Assembly (NCBI GenBank): GCA_020720455.1
Contig: DYOQ01000020.1
Coordinates: forward strand, 1 to 34,529
From: Bdellovibrio sp.
GTDB lineage: Bacteria > Bdellovibrionota > Bacteriovoracia > Bacteriovoracales > Bacteriovoracaceae
Length of the DNA stretch: 34,529 nt
Direction: 5' to 3'
The position numbers and the translations under genes are program-made. This document shows, piece after piece, positions 17,519-26,132 of the stretch. Below the pieces are notes generated by a model, which was not told the origin of the DNA, ran no database searches, and was given only the letters and a program-made list of their open reading frames with translations. The first letter of the stretch is position 1. Each line of letters opens with the position of its first letter.

Positions 17519-18946
17519 CTATTTTTTAAAAAAACTAATAATACTATTAACAGCTAATCCCTCTCCAAGATGAGCAATCGCCGGAGAAAAGTTTTGTGAA
17601 ACCCCATCACAATTAATATATGTTCCACTCTTCTCTGTAGTTGCTAAACCTGGTAAAACAACTTCAACATTAGTTCCGAATGAGCCAATCTCTTTTTGAG
17701 TCCAAACACCAATAATAATAATTTTCTTACAGTTTTTAACCTGTGGAACTCCAGATCTTCCATAACGAATAAGAATGGCAACATCGCAGTCACCAACAAG
17801 ATCGCCGTCAAGATGATTTAACTTGCAAGCTGATGCCCCGTTGCTATTTGGTGTCTTGTCCTTCATCATTAACATGTGATCAAGCTTCTTATCTTCACCA
17901 TAACCACAATATGAGCTAAACTCAAACTTCTTACCAAATTTATCTGGCAAAGATGCTTGAATATATTTCATCTCTTCATTCGTAGCATCGGTACCAATAA
18001 CAACCTTAACTTTGCTTGCGGAAGTTATTAGATAATTAACTGCTGCACCGGCCAGTTCCCAGCTGGTTGACTTCAATGACCCTTCATGGGCCAAAAGAGG
18101 TTTTACTATTCTTGTTGCATCCATTACTTGATGATAACTTAATCTACCTTCATCACAGATCCAGTGGCCATTTACTTTCTCATTATAATGAGGTTTAAAA
18201 CGGTAAACCACTCCATTTTCACTATGGACACTTATGTTACAACCTTTCGAACATCTGTCACACACTGATGGATATTGCTCTAAAAACCATGACCGTTTTT
18301 TAAAACGAAAGTCATTAAAAGTATGAGCTCCTACTGGACAAATATCTGATAAACATCCTTGATAGTTACTGGTTAAACCAAGTTTCTCATCAGATAGAGT
18401 AAGCTCTTTATGCCAACCTCGATTAATCATCATCAAATCACAACTTTTAACAACCTCTTCTGTAAAGCGAACACAACGTTCACAGTGAACACACCGATTC
18501 ATATTTAACGTAATGTTAGGAGACAATTTTTTTGTTGCTGCTTTTGAATAAACTCTCTTCTCTTCCAAAAAACTAGACGTCACTGGCCCATATCGATAGT
18601 TATTATCTTGAAGTTCACACTCTCCTGCCTTGTCACAAACAGGACAATCAAGCGGATGATTGGTTAACAAAAACTCCATTACACCTGCACGACTTTTCAG
18701 AACGCGCTCGCTCTTGGTGTTAACAACCATACCATCTGTTGCTATCGTCGAACAAGCTGTCATCAGCTTTGGCATTTTTTCAACTTCAACTGTACACATA
18801 CGACATGTACCTGCAATCGGTAGACCAGGATGGTAACAGTACCTTGGAATCAAATGCCCTTTTCCGGCCCTCTCTGCAGCTTGCAAAATAGTATCACCTT
18901 GTACAAACTCAACAGCCTCTCCATCAATCTTTATATTGTTACACAT
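17519..18946 (-). CDS. nuoG: NADH-quinone oxidoreductase subunit G (short form)
   Basis: NuoG is the iron-sulphur scaffold of the NADH module of complex I. From the ATG at 18946 it is 475 aa; a GTG at 18952 is too close to the GAGG site. Cluster ligands are clear: N1b [2Fe-2S] C37, C48, C51, C65; N5 H97, C101, C104, C110; N4 C152, C155, C158 and C203; and the extra N7 set C229, C232, C236, C264. The molybdopterin-oxidoreductase-like domain is only about 200 residues, so the protein is much shorter than typical NuoG (roughly 670-900 aa). The frame stays open and no broken remainder lies downstream, so this looks like a natural short form. It overlaps nuoF by 8 bases. Confidence 0.95.
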   Translation of the reverse strand: MCNNIKIDGEAVEFVQGDTILQAAERAGKGHLIPRYCYHPGLPIAGTCRMCTVEVEKMPKLMTACSTIATDGMVVNTKSERVLKSRAGVMEFLLTNHPLDCPVCDKAGECELQDNNYRYGPVTSSFLEEKRVYSKAATKKLSPNITLNMNRCVHCERCVRFTEEVVKSCDLMMINRGWHKELTLSDEKLGLTSNYQGCLSDICPVGAHTFNDFRFKKRSWFLEQYPSVCDRCSKGCNISVHSENGVVYRFKPHYNEKVNGHWICDEGRLSYHQVMDATRIVKPLLAHEGSLKSTSWELAGAAVNYLITSASKVKVVIGTDATNEEMKYIQASLPDKFGKKFEFSSYCGYGEDKKLDHMLMMKDKTPNSNGASACKLNHLDGDLVGDCDVAILIRYGRSGVPQVKNCKKIIIIGVWTQKEIGSFGTNVEVVLPGLATTEKSGTYINCDGVSQNFSPAIAHLGEGLAVNSIISFFKK

Positions 18947-20273
18947 GAGCACGCCCTCTATCTATTTCCATAGCATCGATAGTCCTTGACGCAATTTTTT
19001 GCGGACAACGACGCTGACGAACATGATCCTCAAACTCAGATCTAAACTTGCGAACGGCAGAAAGTACTGGCCCTGTTACCGCATCAGCAAATGCACAAAT
19101 TGTTTGTCCGGCCATATTACTGCAAATGCGCTCTATCATCTCAAGATCTTTATGCGTTCCCTTGCCAGCTTCAATCCGAACAAACATTCTGGCCAACCAA
19201 TGGCTACCTTCTCTACATTGAGAACACTGTCCACACGACTCGTGCTCATAAAATCGAAGAAGGATTGATGTCGCCTCAACAATACAGACATCTTCACTCA
19301 TTACAATCGCACCACCTGATCCGGCCATCGTTCCAGCTTTCATCATGGCATCAAAACACATTGGAATATCTATTTCTGTTGCTGTTAACATAGGAGCAGA
19401 TGCTCCTCCAGGAATTACAGCTTTTAATTTTTTACCACCACGAACTCCACCAGCTATATCGATTAGCTCTCTAAGAGTTGTACGCATAGAGAGTTCATAA
19501 ATACCAGGACGCTCAACTTGGCCTGAAACACAAAACAATCTTGTTCCACCAGATTTCTCCGTTCCAAGAGAAGCAAATTTGGGCCCACCATGTTCAAGAA
19601 TATAAGGAACGACAGCAAAAGTTTCGACGTTATTCACACAAGTTGGCATTCCAAATGCTCCTACCTGTGCAGGGAATGGAGGTTTTAATCTTGGTTCACC
19701 TCTTTTTCCCTCTAGTGAATTTAAAAGTGCAGACTCTTCTCCACAAATGTAAGCTCCAGCACCCCTATATACGAACAGCTCAAAATCCATTTTGGATCCT
19801 AAAATATCTTTTCCTAAAAAGCCTTTTTTCCTAGCATCATCAATAGCGGACTGTAATATTCGTGCCTCTTTAAAAAACTCTCCTCTAATGTAGATATAAC
19901 CTCTACACGCTCCTACCGCCTTTGCTGCAATCACCATCCCTTCGATTAACGAATGAGGATTTTTCGACATAATCAGTCTGTCTTTGAATGTTCCAGGTTC
20001 ACCCTCATCTGCGTTACAAACAAGATATTTCGGCTTAGGATTTCCTTTTGCATCTACTGGATTTTTTGGCATGAATGACCATTTCATTCCGGTTGGAAAA
20101 CCCGCACCACCACGTCCTCTTAAATTTGATTTTTTGACCTCTTCAATGATCGCATCAGAACCAATCTCAAACGCTTTCTTTAAAGAGTTATATCCACCAT
20201 TTGCCAAGTAAAAATCAAGTGTATGACAATTTAGTGTATTAATATGTTTGGTTAAAATTTTCTCTTCCATCAT
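18939..20273 (-). CDS. nuoF: NADH-quinone oxidoreductase subunit F (NADH/FMN-binding)
   Basis: NuoF binds NADH and FMN and takes the electrons into complex I. The 444-aa product starts at the ATG at 20273, which overlaps the nuoE stop (ATGA) and has GAGG 7 bases upstream. Motifs: NADH-binding GRGGAGFPTG at 53-62, FMN-binding NADEGEPGTFKDR at 87-99, GAGAYICGEESALLNSLEG at about 171-189, and the N3 [4Fe-4S] ligands C347, C350, C353 (SCGQCSQCREG) with C393. Length and domain order are normal. Confidence 0.98.
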   Translation of the reverse strand: MMEEKILTKHINTLNCHTLDFYLANGGYNSLKKAFEIGSDAIIEEVKKSNLRGRGGAGFPTGMKWSFMPKNPVDAKGNPKPKYLVCNADEGEPGTFKDRLIMSKNPHSLIEGMVIAAKAVGACRGYIYIRGEFFKEARILQSAIDDARKKGFLGKDILGSKMDFELFVYRGAGAYICGEESALLNSLEGKRGEPRLKPPFPAQVGAFGMPTCVNNVETFAVVPYILEHGGPKFASLGTEKSGGTRLFCVSGQVERPGIYELSMRTTLRELIDIAGGVRGGKKLKAVIPGGASAPMLTATEIDIPMCFDAMMKAGTMAGSGGAIVMSEDVCIVEATSILLRFYEHESCGQCSQCREGSHWLARMFVRIEAGKGTHKDLEMIERICSNMAGQTICAFADAVTGPVLSAVRKFRSEFEDHVRQRRCPQKIASRTIDAMEIDRGRAHV

Positions 20274-20800
20274 GGCCAAACCTCTGGATTATAAGTTTCA
20301 CGTCCAATATTATTTTCACCAGCATCTATTTTTTTAAAAACATCATCCATAAGCTGATCAAGTTTCTCAACATCAAGATTCTCATTATAATCTTCATTCA
20401 CTTGAAGAACTGGACCACTACCACATGCCCCCAAACACTCCACCTTACTAAGTGTATACTTACCATCAGGTGTTGTTTGACCATGTTTAATTTTTAATCT
20501 CTTCTCCATATGATCCATTAATTTATCTGAACCATTCAACCAACATCCAATATTTCCACAAAGCTGATAGTGAACCTTTCCAACAGGTTTCTTATTAAAC
20601 ATTGTATAAAATGTTACAACTTCGCGAACCTTCATAAAAGGAAGATTTAAGAACTCGGCAATATCTCTCATTGAATCTTCACTTACCATTCCGGTTTCGT
20701 GCTGAACCTCATGTAGAGCTGGAATGACCAGCGCCTGTAGTGTCGGAAAATTTGGCCGAAGTTTATCAAGTTTATCTTTTATGTGCTTAGACAGTGCCAT
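20270..20800 (-). CDS. nuoE: NADH-quinone oxidoreductase subunit E ([2Fe-2S] thioredoxin-like)
   Basis: NuoE carries the off-pathway N1a [2Fe-2S] cluster next to the FMN site of NuoF. The 176-aa protein has an N-terminal helical part (about 1-70) with VVTFYTMF and a thioredoxin-like domain whose ligands are C81 and C86 (CGNIGC) and C122 and C126 (CLGAC). AAGGG lies upstream of the ATG at 20800, 14 bases after nuoCD. It ends by overlapping nuoF by 4 bases, a sign of translational coupling in the NuoEF pair. Confidence 0.97.
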   Translation of the reverse strand: MALSKHIKDKLDKLRPNFPTLQALVIPALHEVQHETGMVSEDSMRDIAEFLNLPFMKVREVVTFYTMFNKKPVGKVHYQLCGNIGCWLNGSDKLMDHMEKRLKIKHGQTTPDGKYTLSKVECLGACGSGPVLQVNEDYNENLDVEKLDQLMDDVFKKIDAGENNIGRETYNPEVWP

Positions 20801-20814
20801 AAATCAACCCTTAT

Positions 20815-22530
20815 CTAGCGATCAAGTTCGCCAGCAATAATATTAATACTTCCAAGCGTTGCAACCGCATCTGGAATTTTTCCACCCTTAACAACCTGTT
20901 CAAAATTTTGAAATAACATAAACGATGGAGACTTAACTCTCATTCTCCAAGCTTTTGGCCCACCTCTACTAACAATATAAAACCCTAACTCGCCGTTTGG
21001 TGCTTCAATTGATGAATAAGCATCTCCACTTGGAACATCAACACCATCCATAAAAAATTTAAAATGGTGAATTAAATCTTCCATTTTAGTATATACATCT
21101 TGCTTGTTTGGTATTTTAACTCGCTTATCATCAACCCAAATTGGGCCAGTTGGAATTCTATCAACACACTGTTTTAAAATTCTAGTGGATTGTCTCATCT
21201 CTTCCATTCTTACAAGATAACGATCATAAACGTCACCATTGCTACCAACTGCCACATCAAAATCTAAACTAGAATAATTATAATATGGCCGATCTCTTCT
21301 TAAATCAAAATCAACACCTGAAGCTCTTGCTACTGGCCCCATCAAAGAGTATTTAATCGCCTCTTCTTTAGTGATGACACCAACGTCTCTTGTTCGATCA
21401 ATCCAGATTCGATTTGAAGTTAACAGATTTGAAATCTCATCAATAGTTTTTGGAAACTCTTCAACAAATCGTTTCATTCTTGCAACAAAGTTATCTGGAA
21501 GATCCTGGCTCATGCCTCCGATCCTAGTGTAACTGGTAGTTAAGCGCATTCCACACATACTCTCAATCATCGTATATGCTTCTTCTCTCCAATAATAAAA
21601 ATGCCAGAACACTGTCATTGCACCAAGGTCCAGTGCATTGATGGCAACACAAACGATGTGGTCAATAATTCTTGCAAGCTCCATCGCCATCACTCTTATC
21701 ACCATGGTTCTTTCTGTAATAGAAATTCCCATCATCTTTTCAACGGCCATACAGTACGCAACATTATTCGCAAGAGATGAACAATAGTTCAACCTATCTG
21801 TATAAACAATCCACTGGTGATAAGTTTTATTCTCACCAAGTTTTTCTATCGCTCTATGAAGATATCCTAACTCACAAGCAGCATCCTCTATCGTCTCTCC
21901 ATTCACTCTACACATGACCCTTAATGTTCCATGCATCGCTGGATGTGACGGGCCAAGGTTTAACAAAACATTTGGGTTATAAAAATCATTAAGATTAACC
22001 CTACCTTCATTTGTATTTGGCAAAGGGTTAGTTCCAAGATGAAGTCCAATATTGTTTGAGAAAGGTTGACGTTGTCTTAGTGAATAATCTTTACGAAGTG
22101 GATGACCAACAAAACGATCGTCCATCATTATTCTTCTTAAATTTGGATGATTATCAAAAATAATACCGTACATATCAAACACTTCACGCTCAAGCCAATT
22201 AGCTCCAGTAAAGTGAATTGACACCGATTTTGCATGATCACCCTCACGTAATAAGAGCTTCAATCTTACTCTAGAACGATTCTCTAAAGAGTAAAGTTGA
22301 TACACAAGAACAAAGCGACCATCACCATCTACACCATCAACATTATCGTATGCAGTTAAATCCGTTAAGTAGTTGTATCGTGTTTCTTGATCATTTTTTA
22401 AATCATTAGCTGTATCGACCATATCTGTTGGTGACTTTGCCCAAATGACAATTTCTCCAAGAGAATCTGTCTCAATTTTTCGGCCATCGCTATATCTAGT
22501 TTTAATCTGTTCGGCCAAACTGTTTTTCAT
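20815..22530 (-). CDS. nuoCD: NADH-quinone oxidoreductase fused subunit C/D
   Basis: This gene joins the 30-kDa (NuoC) and 49-kDa (NuoD) subunits that, with NuoB, form the quinone-reducing part of complex I. Residues 1-160 are NuoC-like, with [13 protein letters not shown] and the signature GHPLRKDY at 142-149. Residues about 180-571 are NuoD, with [14 protein letters not shown] at 191-204, [16 protein letters not shown] at 222-237, YTDRLNYCS, and [16 protein letters not shown] near the end. The fusion is well known from E. coli, and the frame is continuous here. The NuoC part is compact. Its ATG overlaps the nuoB stop (ATGA) and follows a GGAGGG site. Confidence 0.98.
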   Translation of the reverse strand: MKNSLAEQIKTRYSDGRKIETDSLGEIVIWAKSPTDMVDTANDLKNDQETRYNYLTDLTAYDNVDGVDGDGRFVLVYQLYSLENRSRVRLKLLLREGDHAKSVSIHFTGANWLEREVFDMYGIIFDNHPNLRRIMMDDRFVGHPLRKDYSLRQRQPFSNNIGLHLGTNPLPNTNEGRVNLNDFYNPNVLLNLGPSHPAMHGTLRVMCRVNGETIEDAACELGYLHRAIEKLGENKTYHQWIVYTDRLNYCSSLANNVAYCMAVEKMMGISITERTMVIRVMAMELARIIDHIVCVAINALDLGAMTVFWHFYYWREEAYTMIESMCGMRLTTSYTRIGGMSQDLPDNFVARMKRFVEEFPKTIDEISNLLTSNRIWIDRTRDVGVITKEEAIKYSLMGPVARASGVDFDLRRDRPYYNYSSLDFDVAVGSNGDVYDRYLVRMEEMRQSTRILKQCVDRIPTGPIWVDDKRVKIPNKQDVYTKMEDLIHHFKFFMDGVDVPSGDAYSSIEAPNGELGFYIVSRGGPKAWRMRVKSPSFMLFQNFEQVVKGGKIPDAVATLGSINIIAGELDR

Positions 22531-23141
22531 CGGCCCTCCTGCTTTGATTTTTCAGTGGAAACATATTCCGGAGTAATTGTTAATCCTGCCTTAATCACTT
22601 GATCCCTAGTTCTAGAAACACAGTTTTTATATGTCATAGCATTAACGGCATCTTCATGAGTTGGTTTGTTTGATAAAGCTCGAGGAATTTTCCCTTCAAT
22701 TATTTTTTGTAAATGTAAAACTGCATACAAAAAACCCTCTGGAATTGGAGGACACCCTGGGACATAAACATCAACAGGCATAATTTCATCTATACCTTGA
22801 AGTACAGAGTAGGTATCAAAAATTCCACCAGAAGATGAACACGCCCCGATAGCAAGTACCCATTTTGGCTCTAACATTTGATCATAAATAGTACGAAGTA
22901 CTGGTGCCATTTTCGTCGTAATAGTTCCTGCCACCAAGAGCATATCACACTGCCTCGGAGAGAAACGAACAACCTCAGCACCAAACCGAGATAGATCATA
23001 ATGAGAAGAGAGAGTTGACATCATCTCAATTCCACAACAAGAAGTTCCAAATGGCATTGGCCACAGAGAATTTTTTCTCGCCCACTTTGCAGCCTCTTCT
23101 AACAACATGGGAAAGATCATCGCACTTCCATCTTTTGACAT
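22527..23141 (-). CDS. nuoB: NADH-quinone oxidoreductase subunit B (N2 cluster)
   Basis: NuoB holds cluster N2, the [4Fe-4S] centre that reduces quinone. The 204-aa product starts at the ATG at 23141, which has AGGAG about 6 bases upstream; further in-frame starts up to 23156 lie on or before that site. Ligands are visible: adjacent Cys35-Cys36 (TSCCGIEMM), Cys101 (GACSSSGG) and Cys130 ([10 protein letters not shown]). The conserved [14 protein letters not shown] segment is at about 60-73. It is 22 bases after nuoA and overlaps nuoCD by 4 bases. Length is normal. Confidence 0.98.
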   Translation of the reverse strand: MSKDGSAMIFPMLLEEAAKWARKNSLWPMPFGTSCCGIEMMSTLSSHYDLSRFGAEVVRFSPRQCDMLLVAGTITTKMAPVLRTIYDQMLEPKWVLAIGACSSSGGIFDTYSVLQGIDEIMPVDVYVPGCPPIPEGFLYAVLHLQKIIEGKIPRALSNKPTHEDAVNAMTYKNCVSRTRDQVIKAGLTITPEYVSTEKSKQEGR

Positions 23142-23163
23142 CACCATCTCCTGCAATTACAAA

Positions 23164-23565
23164 TTAATCCCAATTAAAAGCGTTCCGTCTACGTAAATAA
23201 ATATATCCACCTAGCAGTAGAAAAATAAAAAATAACATTTCAATTAAAACGAACGGGCCAAATGCTCTATATCCTTTATATACAAGTGTCCAAGGATACA
23301 TAAACACTATTTCAACATCAAAAATCAGAAAAATTATTCCAATAACATAATATCTTACAGAGAACTGTTGATGAGCATCGCCAACGTAAGCAACACCACA
23401 CTCATAGACATCTTTCTTCTTTGCTAAAGCATTTGCACTTTTTTCTTTAGCACGAAAACCAAGGATGTGATTAATAGCAACGAGAGCGCCACCTAGAACG
23501 ATAGCGATGATTAAAAGAATCAGAGCTGCTATATATCCCTCAACTTGCCAGAATTGTAGAGGCAT
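23164..23565 (-). CDS. nuoA: NADH-quinone oxidoreductase subunit A
   Basis: NuoA (ND3) is a three-helix membrane subunit whose loop between helices 1 and 2 reaches the quinone site. The 133-aa product has the loop motif YECGVAYVGDAHQQFSVRYYVIGIIFLIFDVEIVFMYPW, in which the conserved Cys and the membrane Asp/Glu residues are kept. AGGAG lies 5 bases before the ATG at 23565. It is the first nuo gene and follows murD after an 86-base gap that holds a good promoter candidate, so nuo can probably be transcribed independently. Confidence 0.97.
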   Translation of the reverse strand: MPLQFWQVEGYIAALILLIIAIVLGGALVAINHILGFRAKEKSANALAKKKDVYECGVAYVGDAHQQFSVRYYVIGIIFLIFDVEIVFMYPWTLVYKGYRAFGPFVLIEMLFFIFLLLGGYIYLRRRNAFNWD

Positions 23566-23603
23566 AACTTCTCCTAAAATATAATTAAATTTTTATGTAG
23601 TGA

Positions 23604-23632
23604 AGTTTAGCACATTGATCTTATGAACTCAA
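23604..23632 (-). promoter_or_regulatory. candidate promoter of the nuo operon
   Basis: On the minus strand, TTGAGT (23627-23632) and TAAACT (23604-23609) are exactly 17 bases apart. The -10 is preceded by TGC, giving an extended -10 (TGn). Transcription would start near 23597, about 32 bases before the nuoA ATG. The surrounding 86-base gap is very AT-rich and is the largest in the 27-gene block. Confidence 0.5.
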
Positions 23633-23651
23633 TTAATGTTTAATAAAATAA

Positions 23652-25037
23652 TTAAAGTTGATAGACTAACTTTTTAAAATAGTTTCCTCTTTCTTCATAG
23701 TCTCTAAAAAAGTCAGTACTTCCATTTCCTGGAGACAATAAAATCACATCGCCAGTCCTTGATTTTTGATATGCAATTAGAACCGATTCTTCGAATGATC
23801 CAACAAGGAAAGCTTGGGCCTCTTCTTCTATCGATCTATTCATTCTCTCTTTACTCTCGCCAACCAAAACTAAGACTCTCACTCGATCGATGATATCATC
23901 AATATACTTGCCATAATCTGTTTCTTCATCATCTTTCCCACCAGCAATCAAGACAATCGGTTGCTTTACAGCATCAATGCTCTTCATGAGATCATCCATC
24001 TGCTCCGCCTTAGAATCGTTATAAAACAAGACCCCATTCTTTTCCATGACAAATTCAAGTCGATGTGGAATCCCTGGAAACTTCTCAATACAGAGTTGAA
24101 TTGCGGCATCGCTGACTCCTAACGCTTTACAAGCAGTTACAGAGGCCAACATATTCTCTCTATTCTCAACGCCAATAATTCTCATTTTACTAACTATAAA
24201 CTCTGAGTGACAGTGAATATTTGAATGAATTCTTCTATTATGAAAATGAGTGCCTTGAACTTCATTCATAACACCAAGAGTAACGTACGATCTTCTCGAA
24301 TACCAGTATGTCTGACAGGAAGCGTTTCGGAAAAAAACATTACTTGCAAGAGTATCAAAATTAACAATCAAATAATCATCTGTTGATAATGATTTAATGA
24401 TCTTAAGTTTATGTTCAATGTATTCACCCTCTGAAGTAAAATGGCCATCATTAACATAATGATCTTTAATATTTGTAAATACCACCAGCTTGGGGTGGAA
24501 GTTTTCAAGTTTCAACATCTGTCTAGCGCTAACCTCTACCACAACGTAGTCAAACTCTTCACTCTTTCCCTGCATTGCATATTCAATAAATGGAGACTCA
24601 CTAGTACCACCAACGAATGCTTTTTTTCCATCTTGCTTCAACATAAAACCAATCATGTTCGCAACAGTTGTTCTACCAAAACTTCCACATACAGCAATAA
24701 TTGGCTTCCTACATAATAAATTTCCAAGAGCAAACTCGCTATAAACCTCTTTCCCTTGGGCCCTGGCCAACTCTAACTGAGGTAGATCCGGTTTTACTTC
24801 TGAGGAATAAACAATAACATCTGCTTCTAAAAAATCTTCATCTCGATGTTCACCAAACGTCATTGCAGGAACTGGCTCAATTCTTTTTAATTTTTTAACA
24901 GACTTATTAAGGTCAAATATCGGCTTAATATCAGTAACTCTGATATTTGCTTCAATCATATTAAAAAAACGAATCAGTGAAAAACCAGTCCTACCGATAC
25001 CAACAATCAATACTTTTTTTCCTCTAAAGCGTTCCAT
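23652..25037 (-). CDS. murD: UDP-N-acetylmuramoyl-L-alanine--D-glutamate ligase MurD (atypical P-loop)
   Basis: MurD adds D-Glu to UDP-MurNAc-L-Ala. The 461-aa product has the usual three-domain layout. It starts with KKVLIVGIGRTGFSLIRFF (residues 7-25). The C-terminal ligase motifs FPGIPHRLEFV (320-330), FYNDSKAE (338-345) and LLSPGNGSTDFF (433-444) are present. The ATP P-loop, normally GTNGKT/S, reads GSFGRTT at 118-124, so the nearly invariant Lys is Arg (R122) and Asn is Phe. The usual GxHNxxN reads GVENREN (289-295). The gene is intact, with AGAGG before the ATG. Either it is a diverged active MurD or catalysis has been altered. It lies 18 bases after mraY. Confidence 0.88.
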   Translation of the reverse strand: MERFRGKKVLIVGIGRTGFSLIRFFNMIEANIRVTDIKPIFDLNKSVKKLKRIEPVPAMTFGEHRDEDFLEADVIVYSSEVKPDLPQLELARAQGKEVYSEFALGNLLCRKPIIAVCGSFGRTTVANMIGFMLKQDGKKAFVGGTSESPFIEYAMQGKSEEFDYVVVEVSARQMLKLENFHPKLVVFTNIKDHYVNDGHFTSEGEYIEHKLKIIKSLSTDDYLIVNFDTLASNVFFRNASCQTYWYSRRSYVTLGVMNEVQGTHFHNRRIHSNIHCHSEFIVSKMRIIGVENRENMLASVTACKALGVSDAAIQLCIEKFPGIPHRLEFVMEKNGVLFYNDSKAEQMDDLMKSIDAVKQPIVLIAGGKDDEETDYGKYIDDIIDRVRVLVLVGESKERMNRSIEEEAQAFLVGSFEESVLIAYQKSRTGDVILLSPGNGSTDFFRDYEERGNYFKKLVYQL

Positions 25038-25055
25038 TACGTCCTCTCTATATCC

Positions 25056-26132
25056 CTATCTTATTTTCAGGGTAGCTATTGCAAGAATTGCCAGAAAAAT
25101 ACTTATTATCCAAAACCTGACGATAACTTTTGGCTCAGGCCATCCAGTTAATTCAAAGTGATGATGAATCGGTGCCATTTTAAAAACTCTTTTCTTTCTT
25201 GATTTATAAGAGGCTACTTGAATAATAACAGAGATGGCTTCTAAAACAAAGATGCCACCAATAACAACAAATAATACTTCATTCTTAGTCAAAACAGCAA
25301 CGGTACCAAGAACACCACCAAGAGAGAGAGAGCCAACATCACCCATAAAAATTTGAGCGGGATAACTGTTGTACCATAAAAAACCTACGCCAGCTCCAAC
25401 GATAGCTGCAACAAAAATGACGAGCTCACCAGAGTTACTTACATATGGAACATAAAGATACTGAGAGATCTCAGCATGACCTGATACGTAGGCTAAAATA
25501 CCAAGACTTGCAGCACTTGTAATCACTGGCCCGATTGCCAAACCATCAAGGCCATCTGTTAAGTTAACCGCATTGCTAGATGCTACAATTACTAACGCGA
25601 TAAAAAGAATGTAAAACTGGCCCATGTCAACCAGTGAACCTTTTAGAAATGGAATGTATAAACTAGAATCAACAACTCCAAAATTTACTGCAAAATATCC
25701 GGCAACAACACCAGTAACTACTTGCCACAACAATTTTCCACGAGGAGAAACACCATCAGTATTTTTTTTGACCACTTTTAAGTAGTCATCAAGAAACCCT
25801 AGACAAAAAAATGAAATTGCAACAAGTAATGTAATAAGAAAAGGTGGCGATAAAAAATTTCCACAAAAAAGTAGAGCAACAAAAATGCTAATGAAAATCA
25901 TTACACCACCCATTGTAGGTGTTCCTGCTTTTTTAAAGTGTGATTCAGGGCCATCATCCCTAATAACTTGGCCAAACTGTTTCTTCTTCATAAAATTGAT
26001 AAATCTTTTACCAATAAGAATGGAAACAAAGAGCGCAACGATAAACGCTAAAAAAGATCTCGTCGTAATATAACGAAAAATATTAAATATCGAAAAACGA
26101 TCACTCAGTGAATATAGATAATGATAAAACAT
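25056..26132 (-). CDS. mraY: phospho-N-acetylmuramoyl-pentapeptide transferase MraY
   Basis: MraY moves phospho-MurNAc-pentapeptide onto undecaprenyl phosphate, making lipid I in the cytoplasmic membrane. The 358-aa protein has about ten hydrophobic segments. The Mg/substrate motifs are intact: the double Asp DDYLK at 115-119, NLTDGLDG at 190-197, FMGDVGS at 262-268 and HHHFE at 323-327. Its ATG shares one base with the murF stop (TAATG), a coupled arrangement. Length is normal. Its product, lipid I, needs MurG, whose gene is not in this window. Confidence 0.98.
   Translation of the reverse strand: MFYHYLYSLSDRFSIFNIFRYITTRSFLAFIVALFVSILIGKRFINFMKKKQFGQVIRDDGPESHFKKAGTPTMGGVMIFISIFVALLFCGNFLSPPFLITLLVAISFFCLGFLDDYLKVVKKNTDGVSPRGKLLWQVVTGVVAGYFAVNFGVVDSSLYIPFLKGSLVDMGQFYILFIALVIVASSNAVNLTDGLDGLAIGPVITSAASLGILAYVSGHAEISQYLYVPYVSNSGELVIFVAAIVGAGVGFLWYNSYPAQIFMGDVGSLSLGGVLGTVAVLTKNEVLFVVIGGIFVLEAISVIIQVASYKSRKKRVFKMAPIHHHFELTGWPEPKVIVRFWIISIFLAILAIATLKIR

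Noticed and set aside
17519-18946. nuoG truncated by a frameshift or early stop
   Set aside because: nuoH begins 9 bases after the stop, and no leftover NuoG coding sequence is visible in any frame.
10045-23565. Mobile-element insertion carrying nuo into the dcw cluster
   Set aside because: No transposase, integrase, terminal inverted repeat, target duplication or attachment-like repeat was found at either junction, and base composition by eye does not change.
23652-25037. murD as a pseudogene because of its altered P-loop
   Set aside because: The frame is full length, has a good ribosome-binding site, and keeps the substrate and C-terminal motifs; decay would not change only selected motif residues.
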